Shown in pieces: positions 33,750-41,946 of a stretch of 64,000 nucleotides of DNA (positions are counted from its first letter, which is position 1; the number at the start of each line of letters is the position of its first letter). Below the pieces are notes generated by a model, which was not told where the DNA came from, made no database searches, and saw only the letters and a program-made list of their open reading frames with translations. The translations under genes and the position numbers were made by a program. Source of the stretch: Plantactinospora soyae (GTDB lineage: Bacteria; Actinomycetota; Actinomycetes; Mycobacteriales; Micromonosporaceae); NCBI RefSeq assembly GCF_014874095.1, contig NZ_JADBEB010000001.1:3596001-3660000 (forward strand). Reading direction: 5' to 3'.

Positions 33750-33799
33750 TAGGAAGGGGCCCTTCTTCTACAGAAAACGATAGGAAGGGGCCCTTCCTT
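33750..33799. repeat. Hairpin repeat, copy 2, inside the operon
   Basis: TAGGAAGGGGCCCTTCTT (33750-33767) and AGGAAGGGGCCCTTCCTT (33782-33799) form a long hairpin with a G-G mismatch, and each arm is also nearly palindromic on its own. Same sequence family as 23250-23297. Placed between permease and binding-protein genes, it may act as a partial terminator or mRNA stabiliser that sets the binding protein apart. Confidence 0.8.
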
Positions 33800-33830
33800 G
33801 CACACCTACCCACCACAGGAGGGAAGTTTC

Positions 33831-35126
33831 GTGCTCAACAGATTTAGCCGACGACGGTTCGTTGCCGCCGCGCTGGCGGGCGTCGTCGGGCTGGGTGCTC
33901 TCGGCGCCTGCGGCAGCGGGAGCGGCGACGAGGAGAGTTCCGGCCCGGTCAAGCTGCGGTTCCTGTCTCTGGCCTGGCAGAAGGAGTCGTTGCAGGCCAA
34001 CAAGGACCTGGTCGCGAAGTGGAACGCCGAACACGCCGACATCCAGGTCGAGTACGTCCAGGGCGACTGGAACTCCGTACACGACCAGTTGCTGACCTCG
34101 TTCGAGGGTGGTGACGCCCCGGACATCGTGCACTACGAGGCGTCCTCGATCGGCGAGTTCAGCAAGCAGGGCTACCTGGCCGACGTATCCGGCCTGCTCT
34201 CCGACGACTTCAAGGGCCAGATCGACAAGGGCATCTGGGACACCGCGACCTTCGACGGCAAGGTCACCGGGGTGCCGTTCCTGCTGGAGTCGCAGGTCGT
34301 GATCGCCAACAAGAAGCTCCTCGACGCGGCCGGCATCGCGGTGCCGCCCGCCGACGGCGGCTGGACCTGGGACGAGTTCCAGGCCAACGCGCAGAAGCTG
34401 ACCGGCCCCGGCAAATACGGCGTCGCCTGGGCACTCAAGTCGCCGACCAACCGGGTGCTGAACCTGGCGCTGAACTTCGACGGCAAGTACTTCTACACCG
34501 ACGGCGGCCGGACCGAGGTGCGGGTCGGCGACGCCGAGAAGGAGATCCCGAAGCGGATCCACGACATGCTCTACGCCAGCAAAACGGCCTCGCCGGAGGC
34601 GCTGGGAATGAGCGGTGCCGACACCCTGCCGGGCTTCTTCGCCGGCAAGTACGCGATGCTGCCCGGTTCGGTGTCGCTGCGCCAGCAGATGGTGGAGCAG
34701 GCGCCGGCCGACTTCGAGTGGGTCACCCTGCCGCCGGTCAGGGGAATCTCGGCCAACCAGGCCGCCAACCCGCAGACGCTCTCCGTCTCGGCCGACTCGA
34801 AGCACCAGAAGCAGGCGGCGCAGTTCCTGGAGTACTTCCTGAACCCGAGCAACATGGCCGCGCTGGCCAAGGGTGACTGGCTGGTACCGACCGGCAGGCA
34901 GGCCAACGAGGAACTGGTGAAGGCGACCACCGGCAAGCAGGGCTGGGACGTCGCGGCGGACAGCGCGAAGGACCTGACCGTGGCGCCGTTCCAGATGGTC
35001 GACGGCTACCCGGAGTGGAAGCTCAAGTACGCCACCCCGGCGCTGCAGCAGTACTTCGCAGACAAGATCACGCTCGACCAGCTCGGTACGCAGCTCGTCG
35101 ACGGTGGGAAGCAGGTCCTGAGGTAA
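33831..35126 (+). CDS. Extracellular solute-binding lipoprotein (sugar ABC transporter)
   Basis: 431 residues from GTG 33831 (AGGAGGGA 6 bases before). Tat-like lipoprotein signal: SRRRFVAAALAG, then LGALGACGSG with lipidated Cys near residue 27. Mature part is a family-1 solute-binding protein: LRFLSLAWQKESLQANKDLV, the LLTSFEGGDAPDIVHYEASS hinge, VPFLLESQVVIANKKLLDAAG, and PNSMAAL-like NPSNMAALAKGDW near the end. It captures the sugar-like substrate outside the membrane. Preceded by hairpin repeat 2 and followed by the first ADP-ribosylglycohydrolase gene after two bases. Confidence 0.92.
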   Translation: MLNRFSRRRFVAAALAGVVGLGALGACGSGSGDEESSGPVKLRFLSLAWQKESLQANKDLVAKWNAEHADIQVEYVQGDWNSVHDQLLTSFEGGDAPDIVHYEASSIGEFSKQGYLADVSGLLSDDFKGQIDKGIWDTATFDGKVTGVPFLLESQVVIANKKLLDAAGIAVPPADGGWTWDEFQANAQKLTGPGKYGVAWALKSPTNRVLNLALNFDGKYFYTDGGRTEVRVGDAEKEIPKRIHDMLYASKTASPEALGMSGADTLPGFFAGKYAMLPGSVSLRQQMVEQAPADFEWVTLPPVRGISANQAANPQTLSVSADSKHQKQAAQFLEYFLNPSNMAALAKGDWLVPTGRQANEELVKATTGKQGWDVAADSAKDLTVAPFQMVDGYPEWKLKYATPALQQYFADKITLDQLGTQLVDGGKQVLR

Positions 35127-35128
35127 TC

Positions 35129-36262
35129 ATGGAACTCTTGCTCGACAAGTCGGTCGGCTGCCTGGTCGGCGCCGCGGTGGGCGATGCCCTCGGCGGGGCC
35201 ACGGAAACGGCGCTGCCCGAGCAGATCCAGGCCCGCTACGGAGGCTGGGTGGACGGTATCGCGCCACCCTTCCACGCCGACTGGGCCACCGCGCGGCCGC
35301 TCGCGCCGTACCACAAGGGCGACGGGCACCTCACCGACGACACGTTGATGACCCACGCGCTGGTGCGGGCGTACGCGAGGAAGCGGGACCACCTCGACGC
35401 GTACGACGTGGTGGACCTGCTGGTGCCCGACCTGATCGAGCGGGTGGTCTACCTGCCGGACCTGGAGCGGGAGGGGGTGACCTTCCACCGCCTCGCCGCC
35501 GCCGAACGGTGGTTGGTCACCCGCCTGCACCACGCCCATGCCGACCCGAGGGAGGGCGGTGTCGGCAACATCGTCAACTGTGGCGCGGCGATGTACATGG
35601 CTCCGGTGGGAGTGGTGAACGCCGGTGATCCGGCCGGCGCGTACGCCGAGGCAGTCGAGATCGCCGGTGCCCACCAGCACAGTTACGGGCGGGAGGCCGC
35701 CGCCGTCTTCGCCGCGGCCGTGGCGGCGGCGATGGCGCCCGGGGCGAGCGTCGACGACGTACTGACCGCCGTCCTCGACCTGGCCCAGGACGGCACCCGG
35801 GCCGCGATCGCCGCCGTGGTCGAACAGGCCCGGGGGTACGCCGACTGGCGCGAGGCGATCGCGCCGCTGCGCGCCGCCGTGGCGCCGTACGACACGGTCG
35901 GGGAGGAGTACCGCAGCCCGGGGCTGGGGGCGCGACGGCCCAGTCGGCTGCACTCGATCGAGGAGCTTCCGGTGGCGCTCGGCATGCTGGTGGTGGCCCG
36001 GGGAGACCTCCGGGCAGCGGTGCTGGGGGCGGTCAACTACGGCCGGGACGCCGACTCGACCGCGACGATGGCCGGTGCGGTCGCGGGTGCGCTCGGCGGC
36101 GCGTCGGCGGTGCCGGCGGAATGGTCGAGCGTGGTCGCCGAGGCGTCCCGCACCGACCTGGTGGAACCCGCCCGGCAGTTGGCCGAGGTGGCCACCGAGG
36201 TCTTCGCGTTGGACCGGGAGCGGTTCAGCCGGCGGGCCGAGCGCTTCGCCGGCCTGTCATGA
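35129..36262 (+). CDS. ADP-ribosylglycohydrolase family protein (first copy)
   Basis: 377 residues. DraG/ARH fold signatures: VGAAVGDALGG (about 13-23), the first metal site LTDDT (68-72), GGVGNIVNCGAAMYMAPVG (about 143-161) and the second site NYGRDADSTATMAGAVAGAL (303-322). The Asp residues needed for the two Mg or Mn ions are present. Family members hydrolyse N- or O-glycosidic bonds to ribose, in ADP-ribosylated proteins or smaller ribosides. Placement behind sugar uptake genes and before a ribokinase argues for a small-molecule riboside here rather than protein de-ADP-ribosylation. It overlaps the next gene (ATGA). Confidence 0.92.
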   Translation: MELLLDKSVGCLVGAAVGDALGGATETALPEQIQARYGGWVDGIAPPFHADWATARPLAPYHKGDGHLTDDTLMTHALVRAYARKRDHLDAYDVVDLLVPDLIERVVYLPDLEREGVTFHRLAAAERWLVTRLHHAHADPREGGVGNIVNCGAAMYMAPVGVVNAGDPAGAYAEAVEIAGAHQHSYGREAAAVFAAAVAAAMAPGASVDDVLTAVLDLAQDGTRAAIAAVVEQARGYADWREAIAPLRAAVAPYDTVGEEYRSPGLGARRPSRLHSIEELPVALGMLVVARGDLRAAVLGAVNYGRDADSTATMAGAVAGALGGASAVPAEWSSVVAEASRTDLVEPARQLAEVATEVFALDRERFSRRAERFAGLS

Positions 36263-37641
36263 CGGCGGGAGGCCGGCCGATGCGGCTCACCTGGGTACAG
36301 CCGGAGGATCTGCTGCCGCACGAGTTGGTGGCCAGCGCGGACGAGGGTCGCGAAGTCTCGGCGATCGCCCGGCGGTGGGCCGCCGCCGGCGGGTCGACGG
36401 TGCCGCCGGTCAGCGGAGCGTCTCCGGTGCCGGCCGGGCCGGAACTGCGGGCGTTGGCGGCGGAACTGCTGGACGAGTGCGACGCGCTGCCGGCCGCCGG
36501 GTCGGCGACGGAGCCGCAGGCCCTGACGGAGATCCGGGCGACCTGGCCGGCCTCGTCCGGGCTGCCCGGCGGGCCGCCGGACCCCGACCGGCTGCACGGC
36601 GGGTGGCTCGGTCGGGCGGTCGGCTGCCTGCTCGGCAAGCCGGTGGAGAAGATCCCCCGGCCCGGCATCCGGGAGATCCTGGAGTCCACCGGTCGCTGGC
36701 CGCTCGGCGGCTACTTCACCGCCGCCGGCCTGCCGGCCGATGTCGCGGCACGGTGGCCGTGGAACCGGCGCAGTGCGGTGAACAGCCTCGCCGAGAACAT
36801 CGACGGCATGCCGGAGGACGACGACCTCAACTTCGCGCTGCTGGCGCTGTGGGTGCTGGAGACCCATGGGCGGAACTTCACCGGGTACGACGTCGCCCAG
36901 GCGTGGTTGGACTGGCTGCCCGGCGGCCGGGTCTTCACCGCCGAGCGGGTGGCGTACCGGAACCTGCTGCTGGGACTGGTCCCGCCGGCCACCGCGCTGC
37001 GGCACAACCCGTTCCGGGAGTGGATCGGTGCCCAGATCCGCACCGACGTGTACGGCTGGGTCAGTCCGGGCCGACCGGACCTGGCGGCCGAGTTGGCGTA
37101 CCGGGACGCCACGGTCAGCCACGTCCGGGGCGGTGTCCACGGGGCGCTCTGGGTGGCGGCGATGACCTCCGCGGCGGTGGTGGCGTCCGATGTGGACGCC
37201 GTACTCGACGCGGGGGAGTCGGTGCTGCCGCCGCAGAGCAGGTTCGCGGCGACCGTCCGCGAGGCCCGGGCCCTCGGTGCGGCGGCGGCGGGCGGCGACT
37301 GGGAACCGGTGCTGGACGCCCTGTACGCCCGGCACGGCCAGCTGCACTGGGTACACGTCCGGAACAACGCGGCCCTGGTCGCGGCGGCGCTGGCGTACGG
37401 GCGCGGCGACCTGGTCCGGTCGATCTGTGCGGTGGTCAGCGGCGGCTGGGACACCGACTCGACCGGCGCGACGGTCGGCTCGATCACGGGTGCGTTGACC
37501 GGTGCCGGGGCGCTGCCGACGGAGTGGACCGCCCCGCTGCGGGGTCGGCTGCGCAGCAGCGTCGCCGGATTCGACGGGGTGGAGTTCGCGGAGCTGGCCG
37601 ACCGTACCCGGAAACTGGCCGTCGCCGGGGAGGCGTCATGA
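36259..37641 (+). CDS. ADP-ribosylglycohydrolase family protein (second, divergent copy)
   Basis: 460 residues from ATG 36259. A roughly 105-residue N-terminal extension (MRLTWVQPEDLLPHELVAS, then Pro/Ala-rich linker) precedes an ARH-like domain: LGRAVGCLLGKPVEK (about 117-131), PEDDDLNFALLAL (185-197, first metal site with DDD instead of TDDT), NPFREWIGAQIRTDVYGWV, and GGWDTDSTGATVGSITGAL (395-413, second metal site). It is not a duplicate of the upstream gene; the metal-site forms differ. Same proposed role in glycoside cleavage, perhaps on a second bond or intermediate. Confidence 0.9.
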   Translation: MTAGGRPMRLTWVQPEDLLPHELVASADEGREVSAIARRWAAAGGSTVPPVSGASPVPAGPELRALAAELLDECDALPAAGSATEPQALTEIRATWPASSGLPGGPPDPDRLHGGWLGRAVGCLLGKPVEKIPRPGIREILESTGRWPLGGYFTAAGLPADVAARWPWNRRSAVNSLAENIDGMPEDDDLNFALLALWVLETHGRNFTGYDVAQAWLDWLPGGRVFTAERVAYRNLLLGLVPPATALRHNPFREWIGAQIRTDVYGWVSPGRPDLAAELAYRDATVSHVRGGVHGALWVAAMTSAAVVASDVDAVLDAGESVLPPQSRFAATVREARALGAAAAGGDWEPVLDALYARHGQLHWVHVRNNAALVAAALAYGRGDLVRSICAVVSGGWDTDSTGATVGSITGALTGAGALPTEWTAPLRGRLRSSVAGFDGVEFAELADRTRKLAVAGEAS

Positions 37642-38627
37642 CAGCGGAATCGACCGGGTCGGCGCCGGTCCGGGTCGTGGTGGTGGGAAGCACGAACCTG
37701 GACCTGGTGGTGACGACGCCGACACTGCCCCGGCCGGGGGAGACCGTGCTCGGCGACGCGCTGCGCACCGTACCCGGAGGTAAGGGTGCCAATCAGGCGG
37801 TGGCCGCCGCCCGGGCCGGCGCGACCTGCGCGTTCGTCGGCGCGATCGGGCAGGACGGCTTCGCCGACCAGCTCCGGGCCAACCTCGCGGAGTCGGGTGT
37901 GGACGTCGGGCGACTGCGGAACGTGCCCGGCCCGTCCGGGGTGGCGCTGATCGCGGTGGACGCCTCGGCCGAGAACATCATCGTGGTCGCGCCGGGCGCG
38001 AACGGCGAGTTGACCAGCCTGGCCGAGCCGGACCGGGCGGTCGTCGAGGCGGCCGACGTACTGCTGTGCCAGCTTGAGGTGCCGCTGTCGGCGGTGGTCC
38101 AGGCCGCCGGCTGGGCCCGGGACGCCGGTACCACCGTGGTGCTGAACGCCGCGCCGGCCCGGCCGCTGCCGGCGGAACTGCTCGACGCGGTCGACCTGCT
38201 GGTGGTCAACCAGGTCGAGGCGGCCGTCGTCGCCGGCCAGGGCGGGCCCGCGGAACCGGACGGGCTGCTGGACGCGCTGGTCGCGTTGGTGCCCCGGGTC
38301 GTGCTGACGATGGGCGCCGAGGGGGCGCGGTATGCGGACCGCTCCGGGCTGCGGCTGGAGGTCGCCGCGCCGAACATCGAGGCGGTCGACACCACGGCCG
38401 CCGGGGACGCCTTCACCGGCGCCCTCGCGGTGGCCTGGGCGCAGCGGCGCGGGCCGGCCCGGCCGGCGGCGGTGACCGAGGTGCTCCGCTGGGCCTGCGC
38501 GGCCGGCGCCGCCTGTGCCCGGCGGCCGGGCGCGTCGAGCGCGCTGCCGACCAGGGACGAGATCGACGCCCTCTACGCCCGGACCTATCCGACCACGGCA
38601 CCGGCGGGCCGGGGAGGGACGTCATGA
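37638..38627 (+). CDS. Ribokinase-like PfkB family carbohydrate kinase
   Basis: 329 residues from ATG 37638 (overlap ATGA with the previous stop). Ribokinase signatures: VVVVGSTNLDLVVTTPTLPR, substrate motif [15 protein letters not shown] (47-61), LLVVNQVEA, and the ATP/anion-hole motif DTTAAGDAFTGALAVAW (251-267) with catalytic Asp 257. It should phosphorylate ribose released by the two glycohydrolases at O5, feeding the pentose phosphate pathway. Specificity within PfkB is inferred from context. Confidence 0.92.
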   Translation: MTAESTGSAPVRVVVVGSTNLDLVVTTPTLPRPGETVLGDALRTVPGGKGANQAVAAARAGATCAFVGAIGQDGFADQLRANLAESGVDVGRLRNVPGPSGVALIAVDASAENIIVVAPGANGELTSLAEPDRAVVEAADVLLCQLEVPLSAVVQAAGWARDAGTTVVLNAAPARPLPAELLDAVDLLVVNQVEAAVVAGQGGPAEPDGLLDALVALVPRVVLTMGAEGARYADRSGLRLEVAAPNIEAVDTTAAGDAFTGALAVAWAQRRGPARPAAVTEVLRWACAAGAACARRPGASSALPTRDEIDALYARTYPTTAPAGRGGTS

Positions 38628-40672
38628 CCGTCAACCCGTACGTGCCACGGCCGATCGACCTGCCGACGGTGGTACCCCTGGATCCCGCTGCCGACCTGTC
38701 GGTGCTGGACGAGGGGAAGATCTTCGCCGCCCCGGACGATCCGGCGGACTGGCCGGCCTGGCGGGCCCAGCTCGCCCGGTGGCGTACCGAGGCGCGGCGG
38801 CGCCTGGCCTACGACGGCGGGCACTACGACGAGATCGCCGGGGACTGCCTCAGCGTCTGCCTGGCCTGGCTCTGGGACGAGTCGCTGTACGACTTCGCGC
38901 GCGGGGTCTTCACCGTCGAGAGCTTCCTCGACGAGGCGGAACGGGACTTCGGCGGCTTCGACGGGGTGGTGCTCTGGCACGCGTACCCGGTGATCGGGCT
39001 GGACGACCGCAACCAGTTCGACTTCTACCGGCAGGTTCCGGAGCTGCCCGAGGTGGTCCGCGCCTTCCAGGCCCGTGGGGTACGGGTCTTCGTCGACTAC
39101 AACCCGTGGGACGTCGGCACCCGGCGGGAGTCTCGGGCCGACGCCGACGAGGTGGCGGCGCTCGCCGGCTGGCTGGGTGTGGACGGGGTCTTCCTCGACA
39201 CCCTGAAGGAGGGGGCCGGCGAGCTGCGTAAGACTCTTGACGCGGTACGGCCGGGAATCGCGCTGGAGGGCGAATCGCGGGTACCGCTGGCCCGGATCGC
39301 CGACCACGCGATGTCCTGGGCACAGTGGTTCGCCGACTCGCCGGTACCCGGGGTGTTGCGGGCGAAGTGGTTCGAGCGGCGGCATGTGCTGCACCACACC
39401 CGGCGCTGGCACCGCAGCCATCTCGACGAGCTGCACTCGGCCTGGTTGAACGGGGTCGGGGTACTGGTCTGGGAGAGCGTCTTCGGGGTCTGGGTCGGCT
39501 GGAACGACCGGGACCGGGCGCTGCTCCGGGGAATGCGCCGGGTACAGCGCGACTACGCCGACTGGCTGCGCGCCCAGGACTGGACGCCGCTCGCCGACCA
39601 CGTCCCCGGAACCGAGGTGTACGCCTCGCGCTGGGTGCACGATGGCGTACCACTGTGGACGGCCGTCAACCGGGGCGACGCGTACGACGGGCCGTGGCTG
39701 GTCACCGGCGAACGCCCGGGACACCGCTGGTACGACCTCGTCGGCGGGGCGGAACTGACCGTCACCCCGGTCGGCGACGGTCGGGTGGCGGTCGGCGGGG
39801 CGCTTCCGGGCGGTGGCGTCGCGGCGGTGCTCGCCAGCACGGTCGACCTGCCGGTGCCCCGGAACGAGCCGGCCGACGGCGATCCGAACTTTCCGGCCCG
39901 GGCCGCCGTCCGGCTGGCCGCACCGGTGGTGCGTCGGGCCGACCTGCCGCCGAAAATGGTGGCGGTCGACGGGGGGCGACGGGAGCTGCTGGTCCGTTAC
40001 CGGCTCCGGGAGACCGGCCTGTACGGCGAGGCGCCCTATGTGGACGAGTGGAAGCCGCTGCCGCCCCGCCTGCACCAGCAGGTGACCCTGCGCCGCACCG
40101 TCCAACTCGGACGCTTCGCAATCGGTGAGCGGGAGGTGACCAACGCGGAGTACGCCGAGTTCGTCCGGGTCACCGGCCACCGCCCGGTGCGTACCGAGCG
40201 CTGGCCGTGGGCGCAGGGCCGGCTGCCGGGCCCGGCCGACGCGCCGGCCACCCACGTCGAGCTGGCGGACGCGCGGGCGTACGCCGCCTGGGCCGGAGCA
40301 CGGCTGCCGACCGAGGACGAGTGGCAGGTCGCCGCCGAGGCGGGGCTGTTGCGCCGGGCCGAGCCGCTGGTCTGGAACCTGACCGAGAGCGAGCACACCG
40401 ATGGACGTACCCGGTTCGTGATCGTCAAGGGCGGCGCGGTGTACCGGGCCGACGGCTCGGACTGGTATCTCGACGGCGGCCCGCAGCCGCCGGAGGCCTC
40501 CGTCAAACTCCTCTCGCTCGGCGCCGGCCTGGGCCGTTCCCCGTCGGTCGGCTTCCGGGTCGCCGTCGACCTGCCCGACGTCGGCCTGCCGGACATTGGC
40601 CTGCCCGACCTCGACCTGTCCGATGCCCGTGGAACCGGGGAGACTGAACCGTTCTCAGGAGGTGCGTCATGA
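38624..40672 (+). CDS. Two-domain protein: GH-like TIM barrel fused to FGE/sulfatase-modifying-factor-like domain
   Basis: 682 residues. Residues about 60-340 look like a glycoside-hydrolase TIM barrel: GGFDGVVLWHAYPVIGLDDR, VRVFVDYNPWDVGTRR, GVDGVFLDTLKEG and LEGESR offer candidate catalytic acids. A beta-rich segment follows (about 340-480). Residues about 485-660 are an FGE-sulfatase (SUMF1/EgtB-like) domain: LGRFAIGEREVTNAEYAEFV, AYAAWAGARLPTEDEWQVAA, KGGAVYRADG, SPSVGFRVAV. The active-site cysteines of true formylglycine-generating enzymes are absent; the only Cys residues are in DCLSVCLAW. The FGE fold may therefore bind sugar or metal rather than catalyse. A short VGLPDIGLPDLDLSD repeat ends the protein. 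No signal peptide is visible. Function not established. Confidence 0.8.
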   Translation: MTVNPYVPRPIDLPTVVPLDPAADLSVLDEGKIFAAPDDPADWPAWRAQLARWRTEARRRLAYDGGHYDEIAGDCLSVCLAWLWDESLYDFARGVFTVESFLDEAERDFGGFDGVVLWHAYPVIGLDDRNQFDFYRQVPELPEVVRAFQARGVRVFVDYNPWDVGTRRESRADADEVAALAGWLGVDGVFLDTLKEGAGELRKTLDAVRPGIALEGESRVPLARIADHAMSWAQWFADSPVPGVLRAKWFERRHVLHHTRRWHRSHLDELHSAWLNGVGVLVWESVFGVWVGWNDRDRALLRGMRRVQRDYADWLRAQDWTPLADHVPGTEVYASRWVHDGVPLWTAVNRGDAYDGPWLVTGERPGHRWYDLVGGAELTVTPVGDGRVAVGGALPGGGVAAVLASTVDLPVPRNEPADGDPNFPARAAVRLAAPVVRRADLPPKMVAVDGGRRELLVRYRLRETGLYGEAPYVDEWKPLPPRLHQQVTLRRTVQLGRFAIGEREVTNAEYAEFVRVTGHRPVRTERWPWAQGRLPGPADAPATHVELADARAYAAWAGARLPTEDEWQVAAEAGLLRRAEPLVWNLTESEHTDGRTRFVIVKGGAVYRADGSDWYLDGGPQPPEASVKLLSLGAGLGRSPSVGFRVAVDLPDVGLPDIGLPDLDLSDARGTGETEPFSGGAS

Positions 40673-41946
40673 CGGTCAACCACTCCGGCGATTCCGACGG
40701 TGTCACCGGCGCAGGCGACGGTGTAGGCGCAGACGGGGGCGCAGGGGCAGGCGGAGGCGCCTCGGCGGCGCTGGCCGGGGTCAGGGTGATCGAACTCGCG
40801 ACCCTGTTCGCCGGTCCGCTCGCCACCGCGTTCCTGGGCGACTTCGGTGCCGACGTGGTCAAGGTCGAGCATCCGGCCAAGCCCGATCCGTCCCGGGGGC
40901 ACGGGCCGGCGAAGGACGGAATCGGCCTCTGGTGGAAGGTGCTCGGCCGGAACAAGCGGACGGTCACCGCCAACCTCTCCGACCCGGCGGGTGCGGACGT
41001 GCTCCGCCGGCTGGTCGCCGACGCCGACGTACTGGTGGAGAACTTCCGCCCGGGCACGCTGGAACGCTGGGGGATCGGGCCGGCGGAACTGCACGCCGTC
41101 AATCCCCGACTGGTGATCGCCCGGATCAGCGGCTTCGGCCAGTTCGGCCCGTACGCCCGCCGGCCCGGGTTCGGCACCCTCGCCGAGGCGATGAGCGGAT
41201 TCGCCGCCGCCACCGGGGAGCCGGACGGTCCGCCGACGCTGCCGCCGTTCGGGCTGGCCGACTCGGTGACGGCGATGTCGACCGCGTACGCGGTGATGCT
41301 GGCGCTGCGGGCCCGGGACGCCAGCGGGGCGGGGCAGGTGGTCGACCTGGCGATCATCGAGCCGATCATGGCGATGCTCGGTCCGCAGATCACCTGGTAC
41401 GACCAGATCGGCTACGTACAGCCCCGGCTCGGCAACCGGTCGAACAACAACGCGCCGCGGAACACGTACCGGTGCGCGGACGGGCGTTGGGTGGCGGTGT
41501 CGACCAGTGCGCAGAGCATCGCCGAGCGGGTACTCCGGCTGGTGGGCCGGCCGGAACTGATCGACGAGCCGTGGTTCGGTACCGGCGGCGGCCGGGCGGC
41601 GCACGCGGACGTACTCGACGCCGCCGTGGGGGCCTGGGTGGCTGCCCGGGACCGGGAAGAGGTGGTGGCCGCGTTCGAGCAGGCGCAGGCGGCGGTCGCG
41701 CCGATCTACGACGTACGGGACGTGCTGGCCGATCCGCAGTACACGGCGCTGGGTACGGCGGTGTCGGTCCCCGACCCCGACCTCGGGCCGGTACGGATGC
41801 AGAACGTGCCGTTCCGGATGTCGGCGACGCCGGGGCAGATCCGGCACACCGGGCGCGGCCACGGTCAGGACACCGATGACGTCCTGACGGCACTCGGCTT
41901 CACCGACGACGAGATCGCGGAACTGCGGGCGGGAGGCGCGATCTGA
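40669..41946 (+). CDS. CaiB/BaiF (class III) CoA transferase
   Basis: 425 residues. A Gly-rich, low-complexity start (residues 15-35) precedes a complete family III CoA transferase: LAGVRVIELATLFAGPLA, FGADVVKVEHP, NKRTVTANLSDPAG, ADVLVENFRPGTLERWGIG, then PPFGLADSVTAM with the probable catalytic Asp 198, GQVVDLAIIEPIM, and the small-domain features YRCADGRWVAVSTSAQSIAER and FAQAQAAVAPIYDVRDVL-like block. It moves CoA between organic acids. Next to a CitE-type lyase, this suggests activation and cleavage of a C4-C6 hydroxy-acid. Confidence 0.92.
   Translation: MTVNHSGDSDGVTGAGDGVGADGGAGAGGGASAALAGVRVIELATLFAGPLATAFLGDFGADVVKVEHPAKPDPSRGHGPAKDGIGLWWKVLGRNKRTVTANLSDPAGADVLRRLVADADVLVENFRPGTLERWGIGPAELHAVNPRLVIARISGFGQFGPYARRPGFGTLAEAMSGFAAATGEPDGPPTLPPFGLADSVTAMSTAYAVMLALRARDASGAGQVVDLAIIEPIMAMLGPQITWYDQIGYVQPRLGNRSNNNAPRNTYRCADGRWVAVSTSAQSIAERVLRLVGRPELIDEPWFGTGGGRAAHADVLDAAVGAWVAARDREEVVAAFEQAQAAVAPIYDVRDVLADPQYTALGTAVSVPDPDLGPVRMQNVPFRMSATPGQIRHTGRGHGQDTDDVLTALGFTDDEIAELRAGGAI

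Noticed and set aside
35129-37641. Interpreting the two glycohydrolases as a DarTG/DraG-type toxin-antitoxin or nitrogenase control system
   Set aside because: There is no ADP-ribosyltransferase partner or nif gene; the context is sugar uptake.
36075-38627. 850-codon plus frame joining part of the hydrolase region to the ribokinase
   Set aside because: Only the last 329 residues are protein-like; the earlier part is an out-of-frame reading of the two hydrolase genes. The real start is the ATG at 37638.
38624-40672. Calling the FGE-like fusion a formylglycine-generating enzyme
   Set aside because: The catalytic cysteines are absent and no sulfatase gene is near.
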